A DNA stretch of 34,747 nt, from NCBI GenBank assembly GCA_902805935.1, contig CADCUR010000065.1, positions 4,302 through 39,048 on the forward strand. The letters are read 5' to 3'. The DNA is from an uncultured Pyrinomonadaceae bacterium. GTDB taxonomy: Bacteria; Acidobacteriota; Blastocatellia; Pyrinomonadales; Pyrinomonadaceae. A program made the position numbers and the translations under genes. A model generated the notes under the pieces. It was not told the DNA's origin, ran no database searches, and was given only the letters and a program-made list of their open reading frames with translations. Every line of letters starts with the position of its first letter. The first letter of the stretch is position 1. Positions 1-7,198 of this stretch are shown here, in pieces.

Positions 1-48
1 TTTGCCGCCGCCCGACGGCGAGCTGATGATGATTAAATTGCCTTGCAT
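1..48 (-). CDS. gmk: Guanylate kinase, N-terminal fragment
   Basis: Only the first 16 codons are in the window. They read MQGNLIIISSPSGGGK on the minus strand. This matches the N-terminus of guanylate kinase, which phosphorylates GMP to GDP with ATP, and the SPSGGGK segment is the start of its P-loop. The position directly downstream of a yicC-family gene on the same strand fits the widespread yicC-gmk gene order. The start is the ATG at 48; an inverted repeat fills the 64-base spacer to yicC. The rest of the gene lies outside the window, so the call rests on the P-loop and synteny. Confidence 0.85.
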   Translation of the reverse strand, partial: MQGNLIIISSPSGGGK

Positions 49-57
49 TTTAGTTTT

Positions 58-115
58 TAGTTTTTAGTCTTTGGTCTCTAGCATTGCAAAAACTTAAGAC
101 CAAAAACAAAAACTA
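58..115. repeat. Inverted repeat filling the yicC-gmk spacer
   Basis: The arms are TAGTTTTTAGTCTTTGGTCT (58-77) and AGACCAAAAACAAAAACTA (97-115), pairing over about 19 bases with a short internal mismatch. The right arm contains the yicC stop codon (113-115), and the left arm ends about 9 bases before the gmk ATG. It could attenuate or process the yicC-gmk transcript. There is no clear U-tract, so a classical terminator is not shown. Confidence 0.7.
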
Positions 116-991
116 TTCGACATTTTGAACTTGTTCCCGAATTTTTTCAATCGCCGATTTTATCTGCAACGCCGATTCTTTAACCGTTAGATTATTCGTT
201 TTCGAGGCGATGGTATTGGCTTCGCGGTTAAGTTCCTGCGTCAGAAAATCGAGTTGTTTGCCGACTTCTTTTTCTTCGTCCATAATGCCGCGAAATTGTT
301 CGATGTGGCTTTTCAGGCGCGTGATTTCTTCGGCGATGTCGCTTTTGTCAGCCAGATAAGCGACTTCCTGAGCGAGACGCGACTGGTCGAGTTCGATTTG
401 CGCGTCGCTTTTCGCCAGCAGATTTTCGATGCGCTTGGTTAATTTTTGCCGGTATTCATCCGCCACGTTTCCGCTTTCCGATTCGATTTTCGGCAAATGA
501 TTTTCGATTTCCGAAAGCAGATTTTCCAAATCGTTTTTCAATGATTCGCCTTCGGTCTCGCGCATCTTTTCCAGTTCGTCGAGCGCTAGATTGATTGCCG
601 TTTCAACGCCGTTTGAAAATTCTTCGCTTAAATCTTCCGCCTTCGGCTGCAAAGCGTTCGGTAGCCGGGCGATATAATTGAAATCCGGCTCGCCGGCGAG
701 GGAAAATTCCGTCTGCATTTGTCTTAACGCCGAAATATAACCGGCGATTAACGGACGATTTAGTTCATAGACGATTTCCCCGGTTCGTTCGTAATTGACG
801 AAAACGTCAACGCGCCCGCGCGACAGGCGCGCTTGAATCGTCCGTTTCAAGTTTGTCTCCAAGTTTTGCAGTTCGTTTGCAAGGCGCAAATTTAAATCCA
901 GAAAGCGGTTGTTGACGGTTTTTATTTCGACGGAGACGGCGAAGTTTTCATTTGAAACTGCGCCGCGTCCGAAGCCGGTCATTGATTTCAT
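113..991 (-). CDS. yicC: YicC-family endoribonuclease
   Basis: This 292-residue protein has the usual length of the YicC family, whose members are RNA endonucleases or adaptors for RNA decay. The N-terminus MKSMTGFGRG, the segment VEIKTVNNRFLDLNLRL and RGRVDVFVNYE are typical of the YicC N-terminal domain (about residues 1-155). The C-terminal DUF1732 part contains EEITRLKSHIEQF, KQLDFLTQELNREANTIASK and a final VKESALQIKSAIEKIREQVQNVE. The ATG at 991 overlaps the stop of the small upstream ORF in an ATGA arrangement, which suggests translational coupling. It sits between an ABC exporter and gmk. The family assignment is secure; the substrate is not visible from sequence. Confidence 0.93.
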   Translation of the reverse strand: MKSMTGFGRGAVSNENFAVSVEIKTVNNRFLDLNLRLANELQNLETNLKRTIQARLSRGRVDVFVNYERTGEIVYELNRPLIAGYISALRQMQTEFSLAGEPDFNYIARLPNALQPKAEDLSEEFSNGVETAINLALDELEKMRETEGESLKNDLENLLSEIENHLPKIESESGNVADEYRQKLTKRIENLLAKSDAQIELDQSRLAQEVAYLADKSDIAEEITRLKSHIEQFRGIMDEEKEVGKQLDFLTQELNREANTIASKTNNLTVKESALQIKSAIEKIREQVQNVE

Positions 992-1140
992 ATTTTGTTG
1001 TTTGATTGCCTTTCGTCTGTTTCTTTGACACGAGTTTTTTCTTTCGCTTGCGGCGAATGCTTTTTTATTTCCCGCCGCAGAAAATCTTTCTGCTCGGGCG
1101 TCAGTTCGCCGATTTTCTTTAACATTTCTTCTTTGGTCAT
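988..1140 (-). CDS. Small conserved-looking 50-residue protein
   Basis: The ORF track extends to 1197, but that start would lie inside the upstream ABC gene. The ATG at 1140 gives MTKEEMLKKIGELTPEQKDF and a 50-residue, highly charged, helical protein. It begins 13 bases after the ABC exporter stop and ends in a 4-base ATGA overlap with yicC, so it lies in frame with an operon-like layout. The pattern 'LTPEQKDFLRREIKK' resembles short helical adaptor proteins, but I do not recognise a family. The tight spacing on both sides is the main support that it is translated. No signal peptide, membrane segment or cysteine is present. Confidence 0.6.
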   Translation of the reverse strand: MTKEEMLKKIGELTPEQKDFLRREIKKHSPQAKEKTRVKETDERQSNNKI

Positions 1141-1153
1141 ACGCCGGATTTTA

Positions 1154-2965
1154 TCACGATTTCTCGATTGCTGCGGAAACGAGTTTGTCTTCGGCAAACT
1201 GCAGCTCGTATAATTTTTTATAAATTCCGCCTTTTTCTAATAATTCATCGTGCGTCCCTGTTTGGATGATTCGCCCGCGTTCCATCACGACGATCGTATC
1301 GGCGCGGCGAACGGTCGAGAGACGATGAGCGATGACGATTGAAGTTTTATTTTTCATTAAATTCGCCAGCGCCTTCTGCACTAATCTTTCCGATTCGGCA
1401 TCGAGCGCGGAAGTCGCTTCGTCCAAAATTAAAACGGGCGCGTTAACCAGAACGGCGCGGGCAATCGCAATTCTCTGGCGTTGACCGCCCGATAGAAAAG
1501 TTCCGCGTTCCCCGACAATCGTCTCGTAACCGTTGGGCAGTTCTTTGATAAATTCGTGAGCGAAGGCAATTCGGGCGGCTTCTTGGATTTCTTCATCGCT
1601 CGCCTCGGGTTTGCCGTAGGAAATGTTGTAGCGAACCGTATCGTTAAACAAAACCGTTTCCTGCGTGACAAGCGCAATTTGTCGTTTCAGACTCGAAATA
1701 CGTGCGTCGCGCAAATCGATTTCGTCCCAGAAAATCGCGCCCGTCGTCGGGTCGTAAAGCCTTTGGATGAGTTTTATCAAACTCGATTTTCCGCCGCCGC
1801 TTTCGCCGACGAGCGCGACCATTTGACCTTTCGGAATCTCTAAATTTAAGTTGCGGACAACCGTTTTGTTTTCGTTTTGATAACTGAACGAAACGTCTCT
1901 CAGCTCGATTTTGTTACGCAGGGCGCTTAACTCAACGGCGTTCGGTTTTTCCGGCAGCGCGTCGTTTTCGTCCAGAACGTCCCAGACATCTTTGGCGGCG
2001 GCGAGCGCCTGCACGATTTGGTTGTGCTGGCGCGAGAGTTTGCGCATCGGGTCGTAACTGCTGAAAAGAAAGCCCAGAAAAGCGAAAAATTGCGCGGCTT
2101 CCATTCTGCCCGAATCTATTTCGCGCAACCCGAAATAAAATAAAATGACGATTGCCGCGACGCCGACAATCTCAATGGTCGGCGGCGAAGTTGCGGCGAT
2201 ACGTCCCGAACGAAGATGCGCGCGGGCGATTTTGCGCGCCGCTTCCGCAAATCTCGACTGCTCGCGTCGTTCTGCGGAATACGCTTTGACGATAGTTTGA
2301 TTCGTCAAAGTTTCCTGCGCCGTGTCCGAAAGAAGTTTGTTGCTCTCGATAAATTCTTCGCTGAGTTTTCTGAGCGCTTTGGAAAATTTGGCGGTTAAAA
2401 TTCCGATTATCGGCGCGGTGATGATTGCTCCCAGCATCAGCCGCCAATTGTAATAAAACGCTCCGCCGAGAAAAAAAACGAGTATCAGACTTTCGCGCAG
2501 AATATCGCGCATATTCGAGGCGACCGAAATCTCGATTGCCGAACAGCTCGTGACCAATCTGGTGACCAAATAGTTCGTTCGATGACGTTCAAAAAAACTC
2601 GCCGATTGATTTAAGAGATGCGCGTAAAGTTCCTGCCGCAAATTCAAAACGGCGGCTTGCCCGATTTTCGCCATCAGATACGAAGAAAAATATTCGGCGA
2701 CGCCTTTCAAAACTGTGAAAGAAACGAGCAAAACAGAAATCATCAGCCATTGCCGATACCAATCGCCTTCAGGAATTAATTTCTGCAAACTGAATAACGT
2801 TTCGGGATTTTTCGCGGCGGATGGCAAAAATTGGTCAAAAATGGGAACGAGCATTGCCACAATCGCGCTTTGAAATATGGCGCCGAAGACCATCGCTAAA
2901 AACGCGAAAAAAAAGGTTAGCCGATGCGGGCGCAGGTGTTTGAGCAGTCTTTTAAATTCTTTCAT
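1154..2965 (-). CDS. MsbA-like ABC exporter (fused permease and ATPase)
   Basis: The protein is a 603-residue half-transporter of the lipid A exporter / multidrug type that works as a homodimer in the inner membrane. Residues about 1-310 are the six-helix ABC transmembrane domain, with hydrophobic stretches near 17-45, 70-90, 155-195 and 262-302. Residues about 345-590 form the ATPase: Walker A GESGGGKSS (387-395), Q-loop VTQET (about 433), signature LSGGQ (491-495), Walker B VLILDEATSALD (511-522) and switch His in IAHRLS (547). All catalytic residues are intact. It heads the operon with a small ORF, yicC and gmk. Lipid A or another lipid is the likely substrate by family, but multidrug-type homologues look similar, so I leave the symbol empty. 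Confidence 0.9.
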   Translation of the reverse strand: MKEFKRLLKHLRPHRLTFFFAFLAMVFGAIFQSAIVAMLVPIFDQFLPSAAKNPETLFSLQKLIPEGDWYRQWLMISVLLVSFTVLKGVAEYFSSYLMAKIGQAAVLNLRQELYAHLLNQSASFFERHRTNYLVTRLVTSCSAIEISVASNMRDILRESLILVFFLGGAFYYNWRLMLGAIITAPIIGILTAKFSKALRKLSEEFIESNKLLSDTAQETLTNQTIVKAYSAERREQSRFAEAARKIARAHLRSGRIAATSPPTIEIVGVAAIVILFYFGLREIDSGRMEAAQFFAFLGFLFSSYDPMRKLSRQHNQIVQALAAAKDVWDVLDENDALPEKPNAVELSALRNKIELRDVSFSYQNENKTVVRNLNLEIPKGQMVALVGESGGGKSSLIKLIQRLYDPTTGAIFWDEIDLRDARISSLKRQIALVTQETVLFNDTVRYNISYGKPEASDEEIQEAARIAFAHEFIKELPNGYETIVGERGTFLSGGQRQRIAIARAVLVNAPVLILDEATSALDAESERLVQKALANLMKNKTSIVIAHRLSTVRRADTIVVMERGRIIQTGTHDELLEKGGIYKKLYELQFAEDKLVSAAIEKS

Positions 2966-3121
2966 TGCGGAAAAAGAAAATTATTAACGTAAAACGGCAG
3001 ACGCGCAAGGACTGGCGAAACATTAGACTTTTCCCCGCCGCGCTTTTCGGGTAGAATTGCAACATTAAAGCCGACCGGCGCATCTCTATATTTCGGACCA
3101 ATCCGCTTCGGAGAACAAAAA

Positions 3122-4672
3122 ATGAAAAACCTGAAACTTCTTAAATTAAGTCTGATACTTTCCATTTTTACATTATTAAACATTCCAGCATTCGCCCAGG
3201 TTGATGTGGCGCGGCAAACCAAAGCCGTAACTTACCCGCTCGATGAAGTCGTCCTGCTGCAATTTCGTGGCACGACGCGCTTTCCGCGGATGAGAGGCGA
3301 AGGCAAAATCAAACGCACAGGGAAAAACGGCACGGAAGTCGAGCTTTCCGTCTCGAAGATGCCGCGCCCGTTTGAACTCGGCGCGGGCTACGCGACTTAT
3401 GTTTTATGGGCGATTTCCCCGGACGGGCAGGTTGATAATCTCGGCGAAGTCCGTCGGCGCGGAACTTTTGAATTCGATTCAAAAATCTCGGTTACGACGC
3501 CCCTGCAAACCTTCGCGCTGATCATCACGGCTGAGCCGCATTTTCTCGTGCGCCGTCCGAGCCGAGCCGTGATGCTGGAAAATCTTAATCCGTATTCGCA
3601 AACCGGCAGAACGATTGCGACGAGCGTCGCCGTCGAATATTTCGGCAATTCGAGCGATTATTTTTCTGACGCCCGAACGCCGGAAATCGCTGAGATTGAT
3701 TACTCAAAAACGCCTTCGACGATTTTGCAGGCGAAACAAGCGATTGCTTTAGCGAGATTTGCGGGCGCGCAGCGCGACGCCGCCGAAGAACTAAAGCAAG
3801 CCGAAACGCTTTTGCTGAACGCCGAAAACGGCTTTCGCGCCGACCGACCCGAAGAAACCGTTGACATACAGGCGCGGCAGGCAATCAGCGCGGCGGTCAA
3901 AGCCGAAACAGTCGCCGCGTCGCGCCGCGAAGCCCGCGAAAAACGCAACGAAAAAACCAGACAGGACGCAGAGATCCGTGAGTCCGAGACGAAAATTCTC
4001 GATATCCAAAACGAAATGACCGAAGTTCGCGGCGAACTCGCACGCGAAACGCGCAACCGCGAACTTGCCGAACGCGACGCGCAAACATACGCCAATCAGG
4101 TAAAAGAATTGCGTGCGGAAATCGGGCGACTGCGTGAAGAACTCGGTCAGACGAAATCCGACGCGGAAATTGCCAAAGGTCAACTCACGCGCATCGAAGA
4201 AGAAAAACAGGCTGAGGCACGCCGTCGAGAAGAAGCCGACCGCGCGTCGCAACTGCAAGCAAACGAAACTGTTTTAATGCAATCACTTCGCCGTTTCGGA
4301 GCGGTCGAGCGAACCGACCGCGGCATCGTTTTGAATTTGCCGGAAAACTATTGGGCGGCGATTCGCGCCGATAGTTTCGCGCCGACCGCCGAACCGAAAC
4401 TAACCGCGCTCGGTGAAATTTTAGCAAGCAGCAACGATTATAAAATCGTTGTTGAATCGCATACCGATAACAAAGGAGAGCCGCAAGAATTAGAAACTCT
4501 GACGCAAAACCGCGCCCAAATAATTGCCGCCAAAATGCAAACGCTCGGCGTGGCGCAAAACCGTATCGAAGTTAAAGGATACGGGGCGGCGTTGCCGATT
4601 GCGCCGAATACGACTAACGCAAGCCGCGGAAAAAATCGCCGCGTGCAGGTGATTTTAGTTCCCAATATTTAA
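3122..4672 (+). CDS. OmpA-family peptidoglycan-binding protein with coiled coil
   Basis: The 516-residue protein begins with a signal peptide (LSLILSIFTLLNIPAFAQ, cleavage near residue 25). Residues 30-150 form a beta-rich N-terminal domain. Residues about 190-270 (TPSTILQAKQAIALARFAGA and following) resemble the DUF4398 helical domain often found before OmpA domains. Residues about 270-380 are a long Arg/Glu-rich coiled coil. The C-terminal 110 residues are an OmpA-like domain with VVESHTDNKG, LTQNRAQIIAAKMQTLGV and KGYGAALPIAPN...GKNRRVQV, the usual peptidoglycan-binding pattern. It probably tethers the envelope to the cell wall. It is divergent from the ABC exporter and monocistronic. Confidence 0.88.
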   Translation: MKNLKLLKLSLILSIFTLLNIPAFAQVDVARQTKAVTYPLDEVVLLQFRGTTRFPRMRGEGKIKRTGKNGTEVELSVSKMPRPFELGAGYATYVLWAISPDGQVDNLGEVRRRGTFEFDSKISVTTPLQTFALIITAEPHFLVRRPSRAVMLENLNPYSQTGRTIATSVAVEYFGNSSDYFSDARTPEIAEIDYSKTPSTILQAKQAIALARFAGAQRDAAEELKQAETLLLNAENGFRADRPEETVDIQARQAISAAVKAETVAASRREAREKRNEKTRQDAEIRESETKILDIQNEMTEVRGELARETRNRELAERDAQTYANQVKELRAEIGRLREELGQTKSDAEIAKGQLTRIEEEKQAEARRREEADRASQLQANETVLMQSLRRFGAVERTDRGIVLNLPENYWAAIRADSFAPTAEPKLTALGEILASSNDYKIVVESHTDNKGEPQELETLTQNRAQIIAAKMQTLGVAQNRIEVKGYGAALPIAPNTTNASRGKNRRVQVILVPNI

Positions 4673-4685
4673 AGCGCAAGAGTTC

Positions 4686-4801
4686 TAAACAGAATTTAAC
4701 CGCGAACAAATACGAACGAACACGAAAAATTAGAACCGACTCTTAAGTGATTTTAATTTCGTGAATTTTCGTATTCGTTCGTGGTTAAAAATCCTGTCTT
4801 A
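4686..4801. repeat. Spacer-filling inverted repeat with ACGAA words
   Basis: The arms are approximately TTAACCGCGAACAAATACGA(ACGAACACGAAAAATT) and its complement AATTTCGTGAATTTTCGTAT(TCGTTCGTGGTTAA). The dyad extends outward through ACAG...CTGT. It occupies nearly all of the spacer between two convergent genes and may act as a bidirectional terminator. The AACCGCGAA / ACGAA word pattern resembles dispersed intergenic elements seen in several bacterial phyla; a genome-wide copy count would decide whether this is a family. Confidence 0.75.
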
Positions 4802-4805
4802 AAGA

Positions 4806-5780
4806 TTAATTCTTTAGAACCAAAATTCTGTTCGGCGGCAGCCCGACCATACATTCTTCGCCGACGTTGAGACCGACGAGTCGCAAAACCAACGCTTCGA
4901 GCGTCAAGCCATTAGCGTTGAGTTTGATAAGCGTCGTTGCGCCGAGAAACGAAACGCCGGTGATCTCGGCGCGCAGCAGATTGTCTTCGGGGAATGACGC
5001 GCCGAAAGAGATGGAAACGTGTTCGGGACGAATGGCGAGCGTGACCGTTTGATTGACTGCGCCGGGAGCGTCCGTTTCCACACGGTCGGTGAACAATCGG
5101 TGTTCGCCCTTTAAGGTTTGAAATTCCGGCGCGTCGCTTTTGCTCGATGCGATGCGTTTCGCTTCAATCAAATTATTTCTGCCCGTCACGCGCGCGACGG
5201 CGACGCAATTCGGATTTTCAAAAACTTCGCGCGGCGTTCCCGTCTGCACGATAACGCCGTTATGAAGAACCGAAACGCGGTCGCAGATGGAAAAAACTTC
5301 GTTATAATCGTTGGTCGCAAAAATTACCGCCAGATTTTTTTCCTTCACCGCCTGTCGCAGTTTTTCGCAATTACGTTCGCGCGTGATGCGGTCCATAAAA
5401 CAAAATTGGTTATCGAGCAGCAACACTTCGCAAGCGTTTTGCAGAGCGTGTTCGAGAGCTAAAACCTGCCCTTCGCCGTCGGCAAGCTGTGAAGATTTTT
5501 GCGTATTGAACATTGATTTCCAAAACTCGTCGTTCGTCAGTTTCGGAAAATTGAAGCCGCGCTCGTCGCAATCGCGGCTTGTCAAATCTTCGGAATTATA
5601 AAAAATCGTGCCGTCGTTCTGCGGTTCGACGCCGGCGAGAACGCGGATAACCGTTGTTTTTCCTTCTGCCACCACGCCGAATAAACCCAAAATTTCGCCT
5701 TTTTCGACCTGCAACGAGACATCTTTGATGACCCAATTATTGTCGTATTTTTTCGAGAGATTGTTGATAATCAGTGACAT
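4806..5780 (-). CDS. Degenerate CysA/PotA-type ABC ATPase with TOBE domain
   Basis: I start this gene at the ATG at 5780 (MSLIINNLSKKYDNNWVIKD, 324 residues), because the 27 residues further upstream do not belong to the family. The A-loop Tyr12 and Walker A GVVAEGKTT (35-43) are present. The segment from Walker A to the signature is only about 60 residues rather than about 95, and the Q-loop Gln is missing (RGFNFPKL). The signature is LADGEGQ instead of LSGGQ. Walker B is VLLLDNQF, with Asn at the catalytic Glu position, and the switch region is VIFATNDYNEVF, with Asn for His. The C-terminal TOBE-like part keeps IRPEHV and ITGVSFLGATTLIKL. No permease or binding protein is adjacent. It may bind but not hydrolyse ATP efficiently. 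The frame is open throughout, so it is not an obvious pseudogene. Confidence 0.85.
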   Translation of the reverse strand: MSLIINNLSKKYDNNWVIKDVSLQVEKGEILGLFGVVAEGKTTVIRVLAGVEPQNDGTIFYNSEDLTSRDCDERGFNFPKLTNDEFWKSMFNTQKSSQLADGEGQVLALEHALQNACEVLLLDNQFCFMDRITRERNCEKLRQAVKEKNLAVIFATNDYNEVFSICDRVSVLHNGVIVQTGTPREVFENPNCVAVARVTGRNNLIEAKRIASSKSDAPEFQTLKGEHRLFTDRVETDAPGAVNQTVTLAIRPEHVSISFGASFPEDNLLRAEITGVSFLGATTLIKLNANGLTLEALVLRLVGLNVGEECMVGLPPNRILVLKN

Positions 5781-5916
5781 TTCTTTATGAAAAAATATGA
5801 AACTTCTGTGTAAAAGGCGCGTGCAAATTAAAAGTATGCTTATGTCATCCGAATAAGGCAAGCGGGCAGAAAAGTAAATAGTCTAAAGTTAAAAGCAAAA
5901 ACTTTTTGCTTTTTTT

Positions 5917-5946
5917 GTTCAAAACCATTACCGATTGCGATACAAT
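5917..5946 (+). promoter_or_regulatory. Candidate promoter for the 5980 gene pair
   Basis: TACAAT at 5941-5946 matches the -10 consensus at five of six positions and lies 33 bases before the ATG at 5980. The -35 region is weak (GTTCAA or TTGTTC, depending on spacing). An A/T-rich hairpin AAAAGCAAAA-ACT-TTTTGCTTTT lies just upstream at 5891-5913. This is a pattern match only. Confidence 0.3.
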
Positions 5947-5979
5947 AATTTTTGAGGAAATGCGAGTTGATTAAAAATT

Positions 5980-6255
5980 ATGGCAAAAGACAATGCAAGT
6001 TTGAAAAGAAAGGTGATTGAAGCGGGCAGTTGGAAGGTAGCGCGCCGCGTTGCCAAATCTATTCCATACGTCGGGACAGCAGTGTCAATCGGTCTGGTCG
6101 GCTACGACATCAAAAAAAAAGGCGTCGTTAAGGGCGTTTTGAATTCGGGTCTCGACGCGATTCCGTTCGTCGGTTTAGGAAAAAACGTTATCGAATTTTT
6201 TACGGGCGATTTGCTGCCTGACAAAACGGTTAATGGTGGAAAAAATGAAAAATAA
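5980..6255 (+). CDS. Small Gly-rich hydrophobic protein, function unknown
   Basis: This 91-residue protein starts at the ATG at 5980. It has a basic N-terminus (MAKDNASLKRKVIEAGSWKV) followed by two hydrophobic Gly/Val/Ile segments, SIPYVGTAVSIGLVGYD and LDAIPFVGLGKNVIEFFTGD, separated by a KKKG linker. The two segments share an IP-[YF]-VG pattern, suggesting an internal duplication. The second also loosely resembles the 'DFIPxVGxxKxxxExxTGxD' pattern of pretoxin-type domains in polymorphic toxins; this is a resemblance by eye only. It overlaps the next gene's start by 11 bases and shares its transcript. No signal peptide is evident; membrane insertion is plausible. Confidence 0.7.
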   Translation: MAKDNASLKRKVIEAGSWKVARRVAKSIPYVGTAVSIGLVGYDIKKKGVVKGVLNSGLDAIPFVGLGKNVIEFFTGDLLPDKTVNGGKNEK

Positions 6256-6979
6256 ATTTCTATATACGAGCATCTTGGCTGCGATTTTATTAAGCGTGTT
6301 GGTTTCGGCGGCGGACGCGCAGACAAAACGGCGCAAAAGAACAATTAACCCGCCGGTTGCGCCGCCCGCCCAAACCGTTCCGATTGATGTCAGCCGCAAC
6401 GACCGTTTTGTGGACGGCAACCAAATTGTTTTGGGCGAAATCGCCACGCCTGACGAACCGACAAGCGAAGCCATCAGCCCGCCAACCGTCGAGATGAGCG
6501 ACGAAAGCGGTGCCTCGGCTGACACGCGCATCAAAGAATTAAACGCGCGCATCAGATCGCTCGAATCCGGCAACCGCAACGAATACGACGAAAAGCAAAA
6601 ACGTCTGCTGCTGAATCTGGATATTCTCTCGCGGGCGGAAAGCCGCGCCGAGTCATTACGCAAACAGCTTTTTGAAATGGTCGAAAAAGAAGCGACTGTA
6701 AGAACGCGGCTCGAACAAGTCAGCTTTGACGCGCGTCCCGAAATGATCGAGCGTTCCGCCGTTTTTGCAGGCTCGATGCGACCCGAAGAAATCCGCGACC
6801 AGCGCAAAAAATCGCTCGATGCCGAAAAGAAAAATCTCGAATCTCTTTTGACGCAGATTCAAACCAGCCGCACGTCTCTGGAAGAAAACGTTTACAAAGC
6901 CGATTTTCTCGTGGAAAAAATCCGGCTCAAACTTGATAAGGATATTGACCAGGCGTTGGCGGAGGAAAAAGAAAACTAA
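6245..6979 (+). CDS. Secreted coiled-coil protein, function unknown
   Basis: I use the ATG at 6245, preceded by GGTGGA at suitable spacing, rather than the one at 6233. The 244-residue product begins MKNKFLYTSILAAILLSVLV, a clear signal peptide ending near AADAQ. Residues 25-100 are Pro/Thr-rich and look disordered. Residues about 100-244 are strongly helical and heptad-like (TRIKELNARIRSLES, KRLLLNLDILSRAESRAESL, KKNLESLLTQIQTSRTSLEE). It overlaps the small hydrophobic protein gene and is followed by a strong terminator, so the two form a short operon. I recognise no family; a periplasmic structural or scaffold role is a guess from the coiled coil. Confidence 0.75.
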   Translation: MKNKFLYTSILAAILLSVLVSAADAQTKRRKRTINPPVAPPAQTVPIDVSRNDRFVDGNQIVLGEIATPDEPTSEAISPPTVEMSDESGASADTRIKELNARIRSLESGNRNEYDEKQKRLLLNLDILSRAESRAESLRKQLFEMVEKEATVRTRLEQVSFDARPEMIERSAVFAGSMRPEEIRDQRKKSLDAEKKNLESLLTQIQTSRTSLEENVYKADFLVEKIRLKLDKDIDQALAEEKEN

Positions 6980-7014
6980 TCAACCGACATCAAAATCCGT
7001 CTCAAGCGGAACAG

Positions 7015-7050
7015 AAAAAAGGCGCAGATTAAACAATCTGCGCCTTTTTT
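7015..7050 (+). terminator. Rho-independent terminator
   Basis: A perfect 10-bp stem GGCGCAGATT / AATCTGCGCC with an AAAC loop (7021-7044) is flanked by six A and followed by six T. It ends the 5980-6979 operon, and the A-tract makes it potentially bidirectional. Confidence 0.93.
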
Positions 7051-7198
7051 CTTATTCTATCAAAAGTTTCCGCCGAAAATTTTCTTAGCTGAACTAATTC
7101 TGCAAGCCAAAGCAACTTGCCGCGTTCCTCAATTTGTCATAGAAAGCGTCAACTAAAATTTTCCCCGCGCTTAAATCATTCAATTTAAGGAGAAGATG

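Noticed and set aside
3585-4427. Several minus-strand ORFs of 63-155 codons inside the OmpA-family gene
   Set aside because: They are antisense shadows of a GC-biased coding frame, Arg/Phe-rich, with no ribosome sites; the plus-strand frame has clear domains.
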